Of a DNA stretch of 64,000 bases, positions 44,953-53,166 are shown piece by piece (within the stretch, counting starts at the first letter, position 1; every line of letters starts with the position of its first letter). A model generated the notes under the pieces. That model ran no database searches. It saw only the letters and a list, made by a program, of their open reading frames with translations, and had not been told where the DNA came from. The stretch lies in assembly GCA_965261925.1 (NCBI GenBank), contig OZ253486.1:2108001-2172000 (forward strand). The letters run 5' to 3'. The DNA is from Bin87 sp965261925. GTDB lineage: Bacteria > Chloroflexota > Dehalococcoidia > Lucifugimonadales > UBA3495. A program made the translations under genes and the position numbers.

Positions 44953-45783
44953 TTACGCCTGGGCGTCCCCATCGGTTTCGGTAGTCGGCTCGGTCTCCGG
45001 CGCCGCGGGCTCGGGTGTCGCGGGCTCTGGTGCAGCTTCGGAGGCTGGCTCAGTGTTTGCAATCGGTTCAGCAATGCCAGCCGGCTCAGGAGCCGGCGCC
45101 GCTTCAGCGGTCGGGGCAGCGCTAACGGCCGGTTCGGCGCTACTGGTTGGCTCGGCGCTACTGGTTGGCTCGGTGCTACTGGTTGGCTCGGTGCTACTGG
45201 TTGGCTCAGTGCTTGCAGCAGGAGCGGGCGTTGCTGTGGCTTCGGCGCTGGCCTCTGCGGCCGCTGCCGGTTCGGCAACTTCTCGCGTTGCCGCCCCAGC
45301 GGCGGGAGCATCGGGACTCGGTGCCGGCGTGGGCAGAACTCCGGGAGCGCCACTTGGCCGGCGATCCGAGAAACTGCCGGCCGCTTCCGGTACCGGTCCG
45401 CCACCGTCCTGCCGCCGTCCGCGTCCCGGCGGGATGTACCGCGACGGGGCGGTCAAAGGCCCAGGAGCCGGTTTGTCGGGCAGCGGCCCGTCGCAATTGA
45501 CGATCAGCGACCGCAGCACCTGCTCGTCCAGCCGCAGATAATTTTCCAGCTCCCGGTTGAACGAATTGTCCACGGTGAACGTGCTGAGGTAATACGCTCC
45601 TTCCAGGAAATTGTAGTTCCCTTTCCGGATCGGGTACGCCAGCCGGCGGGTTCCCCAAATCTGCTCCGCGGTGATTTCGCCGTCTCGGTTGGCGATGAAT
45701 GTTTTGATCTCGTCCCATTTGGCCGATGCTTCATCTTGGTTCAGCATCGGGCTGAGAATTGTTACCATTTCGTAGTGACGCAA
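44953..45783 (-). CDS. rpsF: ribosomal protein S6 with long acidic C-terminal tail
   Basis: A TTG at 45783 preceded by AGGAG is the best start, giving MRHYEMVTILSPML, the usual S6 N-terminus (the nearest ATG would remove five residues). S6 proper is residues 1-100 (RRLAYPIRKGNYNFLEGAYY). The remaining 170 residues are rich in Ala, Pro, Thr and Glu and, after about residue 160, have no Lys or Arg. They include EPTSS repeats encoded by an 18-bp tandem array. Typical S6 is 95-135 residues. First gene of the operon. Confidence 0.93.
   Translation of the reverse strand: MRHYEMVTILSPMLNQDEASAKWDEIKTFIANRDGEITAEQIWGTRRLAYPIRKGNYNFLEGAYYLSTFTVDNSFNRELENYLRLDEQVLRSLIVNCDGPLPDKPAPGPLTAPSRYIPPGRGRRQDGGGPVPEAAGSFSDRRPSGAPGVLPTPAPSPDAPAAGAATREVAEPAAAAEASAEATATPAPAASTEPTSSTEPTSSTEPTSSAEPTSSAEPAVSAAPTAEAAPAPEPAGIAEPIANTEPASEAAPEPATPEPAAPETEPTTETDGDAQA
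45139..45210. repeat. 18-bp tandem repeat inside rpsF
   Basis: Four units of GCTACTGGTTGGCTCGGT (last base variable) encode the EPTSS(T/A) hexapeptide period of the S6 tail. Confidence 0.88.
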
Positions 45784-45819
45784 GTTCGAATCTCCTGAAT
45801 TGGTGAAAACGCAAAGGCG

Positions 45820-45848
45820 ATTATAGCATTCGGCACCTTGAGTGTCAG
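45820..45848 (-). promoter_or_regulatory. strong promoter of the rpsF operon
   Basis: On the minus strand CTGACA (45848-45843), a 17-base spacer ending TGC, and TATAAT (45825-45820). It combines a 5/6 -35, a consensus -10 and the extended -10 TG, 36 bases before the TTG start. Confidence 0.82.
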
Positions 45849-45954
45849 CACGGTCGCGGCGCAAAATCCCCGGATACCGACCGTCCCCACGCTCTACAAC
45901 TGCCGGCGCCACCGGTCAAGGCCCCGCCGCGTTCGAATTCGACCCAGCCTGCGG

Positions 45955-46971
45955 TCAGTAGTCGAAATAAACCCCGCTGACGTGGCGGTGCAATTGCCGG
46001 CTGAGTTCCGCGATCCGGCCCAACAGCTGCCGTTTGTCTTCGGTGTCCGGCCACTCGTATAAAACCAGCGACCCGAGCCTTCCCGCCAGCCTGTTCGCGG
46101 CTGCGCTCGTTTCCCGGTTTGGGCCGGATCCGACGGCTGCCAGTTCCTCGGCCATCGTGTCCACGGCCCTCCGCATTGAGTCCGGCAACAGTGGGTCCGT
46201 GATCAGCAGGTCCAGCACTTGGTCCGCCGCGATCTCCACGTTGTACTTCCGGTTGTACGCTTCCTGGGCGTGGTAGAACCGAAGCAACGTGGTCCAGTCC
46301 GACTCCGTATCTTCCGTTGGCTCTTCCCCCAGATCCAACTGCGCCAGCAGAAGGTTGCTTGCCAATTGGGACCGTTCGAGGAACCTTCCCAATTGCATGA
46401 AGTGCCAACCTTCGTCCCGATACATCGTAGCGGCGGCCACGCCCATGAATTTTTCGATGTCCTCCGCCGTTTCCGCGTAGAAGTTCTCCGGCGAGGCCAT
46501 CCAGATGTCCAGGATGCTGATCTGTTGGAGTTTCAGATACGACAGGTTCAGCGACCGCCACATCTCGCTACTGATGCAATGCCGCATCTGGCGGGCGTTT
46601 TCTCGACCCGACGCGAAGCAGCTCCACATCGAACCGTTGTTCGTGCGCTCGAAGGTAAGGTCATCGGCCAAGGTGAACGAATCGGCCATCGTGAACTCGT
46701 CACTGACCTGTTGCATCTGCGACTGGCCACTGGCGTTCACCTCCCACTGGACCTGCAATGATTCGCCCGCACCCGCGGGCGCCATCTCCAGGGATGCCCC
46801 CGGCGGCTCTCGGTCCAGGCTGTTGTAGATCCGTCGCCAGCCGGAGTAGATTTCGCTGACCGGACGGTCCACCAGGGCCTCCGTTTGCAGTTGCAGCAGT
46901 CGGCACTGATGGCTGGCCCGTTCCAGATACCGGCCCATCCAATAGAGGCCCTGTGCGCTTCTAGCCAGCAA
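45955..46971 (-). CDS. alpha-E domain protein (DUF403)
   Basis: The 338-residue all-helical protein begins LARSAQGLYWMGRYLERASH and has GWHFMQLGRFLERSQLASNLL, the two repeated helical signatures of the alpha-E family. It is regularly encoded beside circularly permuted ATP-grasp proteins, as here (5 bases after that gene). The pair is thought to make or modify a peptide-like metabolite; the transglutaminase-like third partner often seen is absent. Confidence 0.9.
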   Translation of the reverse strand: MLARSAQGLYWMGRYLERASHQCRLLQLQTEALVDRPVSEIYSGWRRIYNSLDREPPGASLEMAPAGAGESLQVQWEVNASGQSQMQQVSDEFTMADSFTLADDLTFERTNNGSMWSCFASGRENARQMRHCISSEMWRSLNLSYLKLQQISILDIWMASPENFYAETAEDIEKFMGVAAATMYRDEGWHFMQLGRFLERSQLASNLLLAQLDLGEEPTEDTESDWTTLLRFYHAQEAYNRKYNVEIAADQVLDLLITDPLLPDSMRRAVDTMAEELAAVGSGPNRETSAAANRLAGRLGSLVLYEWPDTEDKRQLLGRIAELSRQLHRHVSGVYFDY

Positions 46972-46976
46972 CTCGG

Positions 46977-48422
46977 TTACTCCTCCAGCACCCAGACATC
47001 CTTGCCGCCGCCTCCCTGGCTTGAGTTCACCACCAGGCTGCCCCTCCGCAGGGCAACGCGGCAGAAGGCTCCCGGCACGATCCGTGTGGTCTGCCCATGC
47101 AATACGAACGGTCGCAAGTCGACGTGGCGCGGCTCGAAGTTGCCGTCGATCAGGCAGGGCGACCGGGACAAGGCCAGCGTGGGCTGGGCGATGAAATCAG
47201 CCGGGTTGGCCCTGACCTGCTTGGCGTAGTCCTCTCTCTCGTGCGGCGTGGCGTGAGGACCCACCAACATTCCATAACCACCCGATTCTCCCACCTTCTT
47301 GACTACCAGTTTGTCCAGGTTGTCCAGCGTATATTCCAGTTCCTGCGGCCTGCGGCAGAGGTACGTTTCCACGTTCTGGATTGTGGGCTCTTCGTTCAGG
47401 TAGTAACGGATCAGGTCCGGCACGTAGGCGTACACGCTTTTGTCGTCGGCTACCCCCGTCCCCGGCGCGTTCGCCAGGGCAACGTTCCCTTTCAGGTGCG
47501 CGTCCATCAGGCCGGGAACCCCCAGCACCGAGTCGGGCCGGAAAACCGATGGGTCCAGGAAATCGTCGTCCACGCGGCGGTAGATGACGTCAACCCGGCG
47601 GAGTCCGGCGGTGGTTTTCATATAAACGAAATCGTCCCTGACCACCAGGTCACGCCCTTCCACCAGTTCCGCGCCCAGTTCGTGCGCCAGGAACATGTGC
47701 TCGTAGAAGGCCGCGTTGTAAATGCCAGGGGTGAGCAGCGCGATGCTCGGGCTGGCCCGCTCCGTCGGCGCCAACTCCGTGAGCGTGTCGAGGAGCAAGC
47801 GTCCGTACTGTTCCACCTCCAGCACCTTCGAGGCACGGTACAGTCGGCGCAAGCTCGTTTTCACCGCCTTCCGGTTCGCGATCATGTAGGAAACGCCCGA
47901 GGGCACTCTCAGGTTGTCTTCCAGCACCCGAAACCCGTCGTTCGTGCGTACCAGGTCGGTGCCGCAGATCGCTACCCAGGTGCCCTGCGGTGGAGTGAAC
48001 CCCCGCATCTCCAACCGATACTGCGGGCAGCCCAGGACCATTTCCTCTGGGATCACTCCGTCCCTGGTCGCCTGCGACTTGCCGTAGACGTCCTGCAAAA
48101 ACAGGTTCAACGCCTTCAGGCGCTGCGTCAGCCCGGCTTCCAGTTCCCTCCACTCCGACTCGGCAATCAACCGGGGCACGCAGTCCACCGGGATGATGTG
48201 TTCGTCCGTTTCGTCGTCCCCGTAAACGGTGAAGGTGATCCCCTCGTTGGAGAAAGACCTCGTCACCCTTTCCTGGATGGCGGTCAACTCTTCAGTAGAG
48301 AGGTCGGTCAGCGCACGATGCAATCCCTCCCAGTTGTTCCGGGTTCGCCCGTCGCCGTGAAACATCTCGTCAAAGACGTCCGGGTCAAGACTGTACTCTT
48401 GGAACCGATCTGCCGTAGTCAC
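46977..48422 (-). CDS. circularly permuted ATP-grasp family protein
   Basis: The 481-residue protein shows the CP-ATP-grasp type 2 pattern: SFSNEGITFTVYGDDE, RLKALNLFLQDVYG, RVLEDNLRVPSGVSYMIANR, LGVPGLMDAHLKGNVALANAPGTGVADDK and LVVKKVGESGGYGMLVG (ATP-binding). Family members are expected to ligate an amine to a carboxylate with ATP. It is the first gene of the pair with the alpha-E gene. No clear promoter seen. Confidence 0.92.
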   Translation of the reverse strand: MTTADRFQEYSLDPDVFDEMFHGDGRTRNNWEGLHRALTDLSTEELTAIQERVTRSFSNEGITFTVYGDDETDEHIIPVDCVPRLIAESEWRELEAGLTQRLKALNLFLQDVYGKSQATRDGVIPEEMVLGCPQYRLEMRGFTPPQGTWVAICGTDLVRTNDGFRVLEDNLRVPSGVSYMIANRKAVKTSLRRLYRASKVLEVEQYGRLLLDTLTELAPTERASPSIALLTPGIYNAAFYEHMFLAHELGAELVEGRDLVVRDDFVYMKTTAGLRRVDVIYRRVDDDFLDPSVFRPDSVLGVPGLMDAHLKGNVALANAPGTGVADDKSVYAYVPDLIRYYLNEEPTIQNVETYLCRRPQELEYTLDNLDKLVVKKVGESGGYGMLVGPHATPHEREDYAKQVRANPADFIAQPTLALSRSPCLIDGNFEPRHVDLRPFVLHGQTTRIVPGAFCRVALRRGSLVVNSSQGGGGKDVWVLEE

Positions 48423-48591
48423 GTGTTCCCCTCGAGCCCGTATCTGTGCAACTTTCCGATCGCGGGCGTCCTCACGCTACTGGCGTACTGACCGCGAGGC
48501 TAGCAAATTGCGTGTGGCTATTCCTACCGCACGGACGCCCGCCCCACCCGCGTCACGCACCGCATGGTGCACGTCACGCGCCGAGGGTTGG

Positions 48592-49641
48592 TCAGGCTGC
48601 GGCGAGCGCCGGTATCACGTGTTTCCCGAAAGCCTGCACCTCGGCTTCCGGGGGCGCAAAGGTCAGGCACGGCATCAGGTATAGCTGCTTGACCCCGTGC
48701 TGCGCCATTTCCTTGATTCGAGAGGTGCAATACTCTGCCGTTCCGATCAATCCCAGGGCGTCGCACAGTTGGCCGTTCACCTCGTCGTCCACGAACCGGG
48801 TCAACTCAATCGCTTCTTCCCAATTCGGAGCGTGCCCAAGATCGGGATAAACGTCGCGCACGGCCTGCGGTACCTCGTAGTGCGGAATGTCCAGCCCGGA
48901 GTAGGGCAGCCAGTTGGGCCCGCCCCACAGTAGAGCCCAGTGCGCCGCCACCGGTCGCGCCAGGCGCTGCGCCTCTTCGGTGGAATCCGCCACGCACGTG
49001 CGCACCGCGAACATCACGTCAAGATCGTCCAGCGTCCGGCCACTGCGCTTCGCTCCCGTTTCCAGGTGCTCCATCGCCTTGCCCACGATGCCCGGCGTGT
49101 ACCCGACAAGTACCAGCGCTCCGTCGGCCACCTCACCCGCCAGTTCCAGCGAACGCGGACCGGATGCCGCCATCAGGACCGGTACTCCGGCGCCGCCGTC
49201 GCTGCCCGCGAAATCCAGGCGGTTGGTCATACCATCGTACTGCACGGCCTCCCCGGCCAGCAGAGCTTTGACCTCCATGATGCAGCGGCGCATCTGCCGC
49301 AACGTCGCCGGTCGGCGCCCAATCGTGCTCGCTGACGTGTACCCCGTTCCGATGATGAACTTGGTCCGCCCCGGAGCGGTCTCCGCCACTGTCTGCGCCG
49401 CTCCGGCCAACACCGACGGAATCCGGCCGAAGGGGTTCGTTACCGCCGGGAACAAATTCAGCTTGCTGGTGGCGTTGGCTGCCATGGCCATCGTCACGAA
49501 GGTGTCCCGGCAAATCATCTGGCTGTCCAGGATCCCCGCTCCGTCAAACCCCGCATCCTCTATTTGGCCTATCATCTTAAGCAGGTCCGGCATCGGCGAT
49601 GTGCCGGGCACGCGCATCGAAATCTTGATGGAGTCTGCCAT
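48592..49641 (-). CDS. LLM class flavin-dependent oxidoreductase
   Basis: The start at 49641 has GGAGG 8 bases upstream and gives 349 residues. The luciferase-like barrel has QIEDAGFDGAGILDSQM, RIPSVLAGAAQTVAETAPGR, FIIGTGYTSASTIGRRPA, PVLMAASGPRSLELAGEVADGALVLVGY. It uses FMN or F420; members include alkanesulfonate monooxygenases and F420-dependent reductases, and the sequence does not settle which. Its closeness to the sulfur genes is suggestive. Transcribed away from them. Confidence 0.88.
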   Translation of the reverse strand: MADSIKISMRVPGTSPMPDLLKMIGQIEDAGFDGAGILDSQMICRDTFVTMAMAANATSKLNLFPAVTNPFGRIPSVLAGAAQTVAETAPGRTKFIIGTGYTSASTIGRRPATLRQMRRCIMEVKALLAGEAVQYDGMTNRLDFAGSDGGAGVPVLMAASGPRSLELAGEVADGALVLVGYTPGIVGKAMEHLETGAKRSGRTLDDLDVMFAVRTCVADSTEEAQRLARPVAAHWALLWGGPNWLPYSGLDIPHYEVPQAVRDVYPDLGHAPNWEEAIELTRFVDDEVNGQLCDALGLIGTAEYCTSRIKEMAQHGVKQLYLMPCLTFAPPEAEVQAFGKHVIPALAAA

Positions 49642-49993
49642 ACGGGGTACCTCCGTCGACACTTGGGTTGGCTCAAATCGGTCGCGGTAGTATAGCAGTG
49701 CAGCCGAATGCTCTTGGCGCAAACTCCTTCACGACATCCTGTCAATCGCGTGGTGTGCCCCGGATGTGTTGGTCCAGTGTCTTTCGATTTTCCACTTCCA
49801 GCGTCCGTCATCCCGGCAAAATCGGGAAATCTGGAGTCTCTGGCACGGTGGGCGATAGGAGGCCAAGTATTTGGTCTCAGCGACAATCCCACAGATGTGG
49901 AAGCCCGTAAGACCCAGGAGCAGGTGGCGTGAGTGTTGCCACTGGGGGCCTCGCACGGTTACACTCCGCTCGATAAGGTGGAGGGATTGCAAA
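49642..49993. other. 352-bp divergent intergenic region
   Basis: It holds the extended -10 TGC-TATACT for the LLM gene (minus strand 49697-49689) and a degenerate mobile-type hairpin CATCCCGGCAAAATCGGGA around 49809-49827, similar to the widespread GTCATTCCCGCGAAAGCGGGAATC repeats. GGAGGG just before 49994 is the ribosome site of the next gene. No further gene seen. Confidence 0.5.
49689..49697 (-). promoter_or_regulatory. extended -10 promoter for the LLM gene
   Basis: Minus strand TGC-TATACT, 48 bases before the ATG; identical to the hisF -10 element. Confidence 0.45.
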
Positions 49994-50581
49994 ATGGTCG
50001 CCGTCAAATACACGCTGGAAGACTTCGTGCATGACATGGACAATCTTCTCGTCTCCCAACCTACTCGGGAGAAAATCTTCGACAGGGGCTCGGACTGCCT
50101 GTCGCGGCTTATCTCAAATCCCGACGCGATCCCCGGACGTTTCCGCCAGCCGGTCGGTTCGGGAGGGCGCGCCAATCACGGGTCGTGGCTGCTCCACCAT
50201 AGCCCCGACAGCGGTCTCCTGGTCACCGCCGTCGTCTGGGGCCCCGGCGACCACGCGGCCCCGCATGACCATCGTACCTGGGGCATGATCGGCGTCATGG
50301 ACAACGCTCTCACCGAGACCCGCTTCCGGCGCGTCGATGATCACGAGCGCACGGACTGGGCCCAATTGGAACGGGATCGCTCCTCCGTGGTGAAGCCGGG
50401 CGAAATCAGCTTGCTCATCCCGGAGGTTGACGAAATCCACCAGATGGACAACTTCACCGACCGCCCAACCGTCGAGGTCCACGTCTATGGCCAGGATCTC
50501 CGCGGCCTGGAGCGCGTGCGCTACGACTTGGAAACCGGCGCCATACGTCGGATGATGACCGAGAAATACGACAACTGTTAA
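49994..50581 (+). CDS. cysteine dioxygenase-type thiol dioxygenase
   Basis: Starting after GGAGGG, the 195-residue cupin has iron ligands His91 and His93 (HAAPHDHRTWG) and probably His149 (DEIHQMD). The 3-His set is that of cysteine and 3-mercaptopropionate dioxygenases, which add two oxygens to a thiol to give a sulfinic acid. Followed by a rhodanese and, further on, sulfite oxidase. The exact thiol is not determined. Confidence 0.87.
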   Translation: MVAVKYTLEDFVHDMDNLLVSQPTREKIFDRGSDCLSRLISNPDAIPGRFRQPVGSGGRANHGSWLLHHSPDSGLLVTAVVWGPGDHAAPHDHRTWGMIGVMDNALTETRFRRVDDHERTDWAQLERDRSSVVKPGEISLLIPEVDEIHQMDNFTDRPTVEVHVYGQDLRGLERVRYDLETGAIRRMMTEKYDNC

Positions 50582-50705
50582 TCCGGCAACGCCACGCCGG
50601 GCTCATATCGACGCCACGCGTGTATACTTGGGCAATAACCCACCGTTGCCGCTACATCTCAAAACCAGCGACTTGCTCAGGTCTCAATAGTCCAACTTCG
50701 CCTCG

Positions 50706-50752
50706 ACTTCTATCGAAGTGAAGATAAATCACGCGGAAGTCCATATACTTCC
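50706..50752. promoter_or_regulatory. inverted repeats upstream of the rhodanese gene
   Basis: Two inverted repeats of the same half-site lie together: ACTTC-TATC-GAAGT (50706-50719) and GGAAGT-CCATAT-ACTTCC (50735-50752). They sit 117-163 bases before the rhodanese ATG and near a TATATG element, so they may be a regulator site. Inference only. Confidence 0.4.
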
Positions 50753-50868
50753 AATCACATGCTATATGATGAGCGGACTGTAGACCCATGTCGGCGCTAT
50801 CGTTGGCGTCGCCGGCCGCTGATTTTTATGATCGAAACCACGTGAACGTGGTCGATGGAGGTGCGCTG

Positions 50869-52485
50869 ATGGCTAAGCCGTTTACATCCGAACAACTCAA
50901 CGATTTGTTCAATGATACTACCCCCTTCGCCCTGATTGACATTCGCGAACCCGGGGAATTCAACACCAGCCACATACCGGGAAGCAGCCTTATCCCCCGC
51001 CGGAGGCTGGAATTCGACCTCCACTCGGCCGTACCCCACGCCGGGTCGTTGATCGTGTTGTGCGATGATGACGGCCGTCGCGTGTCCCAGGCAGTTGCAA
51101 CGATCGAGGCCATGGGCTTCGACAATGTCGGCTGGCTCGACGGCGGCATCAACCGTTGGGTGAGTTTAGACTACCCCACTGAATGGGGAGTGAACGTTCC
51201 CAGCAAGGACTTCGGCGAAAAGGTCGAGGTCGTCCACCATGTGCCCGAGATCGACGCCATCGAATTGCGTTCCCGCATGGACCGCGGCGAAAAAATGGTC
51301 ATCCTCGACACGCGGACTCCTGAGGAATACCGCCGGTTCTGCATTCCCGGCGGCCGGAGCGTTCCCGGCGGTGAGTTGGCGCTCCGGATTACCGACATCA
51401 CGGCCGACCTGGATCCCGATACCACCGTCGTGGTCAACTGTGCCGGACGCACCCGAAGCATCATCGGGACCCGTGTGCTCCAGCGCATGGGCTTGGACCG
51501 CGAGGTCGTTGGCCTGAAAAACGGCACCTCCGGATGGGTGCTGGCCGGTTACGAATTGGAATCCGGGGCAACCCGGGACCGTCTACCCAACGTATCTGAC
51601 GCGGGCCGCGCCGCGGCTGAGGCTTACGCCGATCGTTGCGCCGCCGAAGACGGCGTGCGTTTCCTGGATATTGCCGGTCTCGACGCCATGGCTAACCGCA
51701 GCGTGACCGAGAGCATGTACTTCATCGACGTGCGTACGTCGGAAGAATATGACCGCGGACGCATTCCGGGTTTTCGGTGGTTCCCCGGCGGCCAGTGCGT
51801 TCAGCGTAGCGACGACGTGGCAGTCGTGAAAAATGCGCCGTTGGTGTTTTGCTGCGACGGCAGGGCCCGAGCTGCCCTGACCGCGTCCTGGTTCCGCCAA
51901 CTGGGACATCAGGAGGTCTACGCGCTCAATGGCGGCACCCGGGCGTGGGCCGCCGCGGGCCGTCCTCTGGAGTCCGGCATGAGCATCGCCGCTTTGAACG
52001 ACGGTTCGATCGCCGGCGGTACGGAGTCCGAACTGTTGGCGGAGGCCCGCCGCTCGGTACCCGCCGTCTCAGCCAGGGCCCTCGATGAAAACCGCCCCGA
52101 CGTTATCATCTTCGTCGATACCAGCCAGGAATTCGCCCGTGGTCACGTGGCCGGGTCCCGCTGGGTGCCCCGAGGATGGCTCGAATGGCAGATCACGGAC
52201 CACGTCAGGTCAAATGACGCCAGCATCGTGGTGACCTGCGTTGATGGGCGCCAGTCCCTGCTGGCGGCGGCGACCCTGCGCCAGATTGGCTATTCCAACA
52301 CCCGGGTCCTGGCCGGCGGGGTAACCTCATGGCAGGCGGCTCGCCTGCCAGTGGAAGAAGGCCTCAGTGGCATCAACCGAACGCCTTCCGACGTTGTTTT
52401 CAGCGGACCCGACCGCAACTACGCCGACATGCAGAATTACCTGCGGTGGGAGACCGCTCTAGGCGAGAAGTACGCCGCCGATTAG
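50869..52485 (+). CDS. four-domain rhodanese-family sulfurtransferase
   Basis: The start at 50869 has GGAGG 7 bases upstream; 27 earlier codons in frame are unlike the family. The 538-residue protein is four rhodanese domains in a row, each with an active-site Cys: Cys65 (LCDDDGR), Cys191 (NCAGRTR), Cys329 (CCDGRAR) and Cys457 (TCVDGRQ). It would carry or move sulfane sulfur. Such proteins are often next to cysteine dioxygenase genes, as here. No signal peptide. Confidence 0.92.
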   Translation: MAKPFTSEQLNDLFNDTTPFALIDIREPGEFNTSHIPGSSLIPRRRLEFDLHSAVPHAGSLIVLCDDDGRRVSQAVATIEAMGFDNVGWLDGGINRWVSLDYPTEWGVNVPSKDFGEKVEVVHHVPEIDAIELRSRMDRGEKMVILDTRTPEEYRRFCIPGGRSVPGGELALRITDITADLDPDTTVVVNCAGRTRSIIGTRVLQRMGLDREVVGLKNGTSGWVLAGYELESGATRDRLPNVSDAGRAAAEAYADRCAAEDGVRFLDIAGLDAMANRSVTESMYFIDVRTSEEYDRGRIPGFRWFPGGQCVQRSDDVAVVKNAPLVFCCDGRARAALTASWFRQLGHQEVYALNGGTRAWAAAGRPLESGMSIAALNDGSIAGGTESELLAEARRSVPAVSARALDENRPDVIIFVDTSQEFARGHVAGSRWVPRGWLEWQITDHVRSNDASIVVTCVDGRQSLLAAATLRQIGYSNTRVLAGGVTSWQAARLPVEEGLSGINRTPSDVVFSGPDRNYADMQNYLRWETALGEKYAAD

Positions 52486-52556
52486 CGGTTCCATCTCGGA
52501 AAGCCCGCGATGCTGGAACCCGATTGTCGTCGCGGTTCTTGAGGGCAAAGCAACAG

Positions 52557-52814
52557 TTAGCGACTTGGTCCGCCTGACGCGTCAACTAGGTCGCTTTCTT
52601 CTGGGTTGGACTCTACCCGTAACGTCTGCACGATTCGGTTGTACGCCGTCTCGGACTCATGGGACTGACCAACGTGGCTCGTCGCCGCGTCCTCTGCGCG
52701 CCGGCGGTCGTCGAATATGTCGTACCAGTCGCATTCCGCGCAGTCCACTCGCCACTCCGTCCGACCCGTGGGAACCTGCTCCGAAATCTCGACGATGATG
52801 TGCAGTGTGGTCAC
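52557..52814 (-). CDS. small Cys/His protein, possible zinc finger
   Basis: A GTG start follows AGGAGG with 6-base spacing, which marks this 85-residue frame as real. It contains WRVDCAECDWYDIF and, 20 residues on, SHVGQSHES, so CxxC and Hx4H could bind zinc. It resembles small DUF1059-like or C2H2 proteins of high-GC bacteria but is not firmly placed. It lies on the opposite strand between the rhodanese and sulfite oxidase genes. Confidence 0.68.
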   Translation of the reverse strand: MTTLHIIVEISEQVPTGRTEWRVDCAECDWYDIFDDRRRAEDAATSHVGQSHESETAYNRIVQTLRVESNPEESDLVDASGGPSR

Positions 52815-53166
52815 TGGTACCTCCTGGCGTTCCTGGATTTTGCGGCTTTGGCGATTCTTCCCGTGGTCGCTCCGCGTGTCAAATCGCCGTGCACGCCATG
52901 CTATCCGCGATTAATCCGTGATTGCGCACGGACCGTGGCGATGCCGTTGGGTTAGAGGCCGGCCGGCTTTCATTGCGAGCGAAACGTGGCAGCCACGCCA
53001 GCGTGGACGACGTTCGGGCCGTGCGATTGCCACCGCGCCGCGCCCCACGCAATCACCAACCCGGTCACCGTAGGGCGCGCCGCCACTTGTCGCCGCGCCG
53101 CCGGCATGGGAAACTGGCACATCGCCGGCCTGCGGCTGGCTATCTAATCATGGAGACGCACACCGA
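52815..53166. other. 352-bp intergenic region with a degenerate repeat
   Basis: Between the small Cys/His gene and sulfite oxidase. At 52971-53006 CATTGCGAGCGAAACGTGGC and CCACGCCAGCGTGG recall the repeat family at 11769 and 60885. No gene seen. Confidence 0.45.
52971..53006. repeat. dispersed repeat, degenerate partial copy
   Basis: Matches the first 20 bases of copies A and B with two substitutions, then diverges into a short hairpin. Confidence 0.5.

Noticed and set aside
47097..48491. 464-codon plus-strand frame opposite the ATP-grasp gene
   Set aside because: Antisense shadow with no recognisable protein motif.
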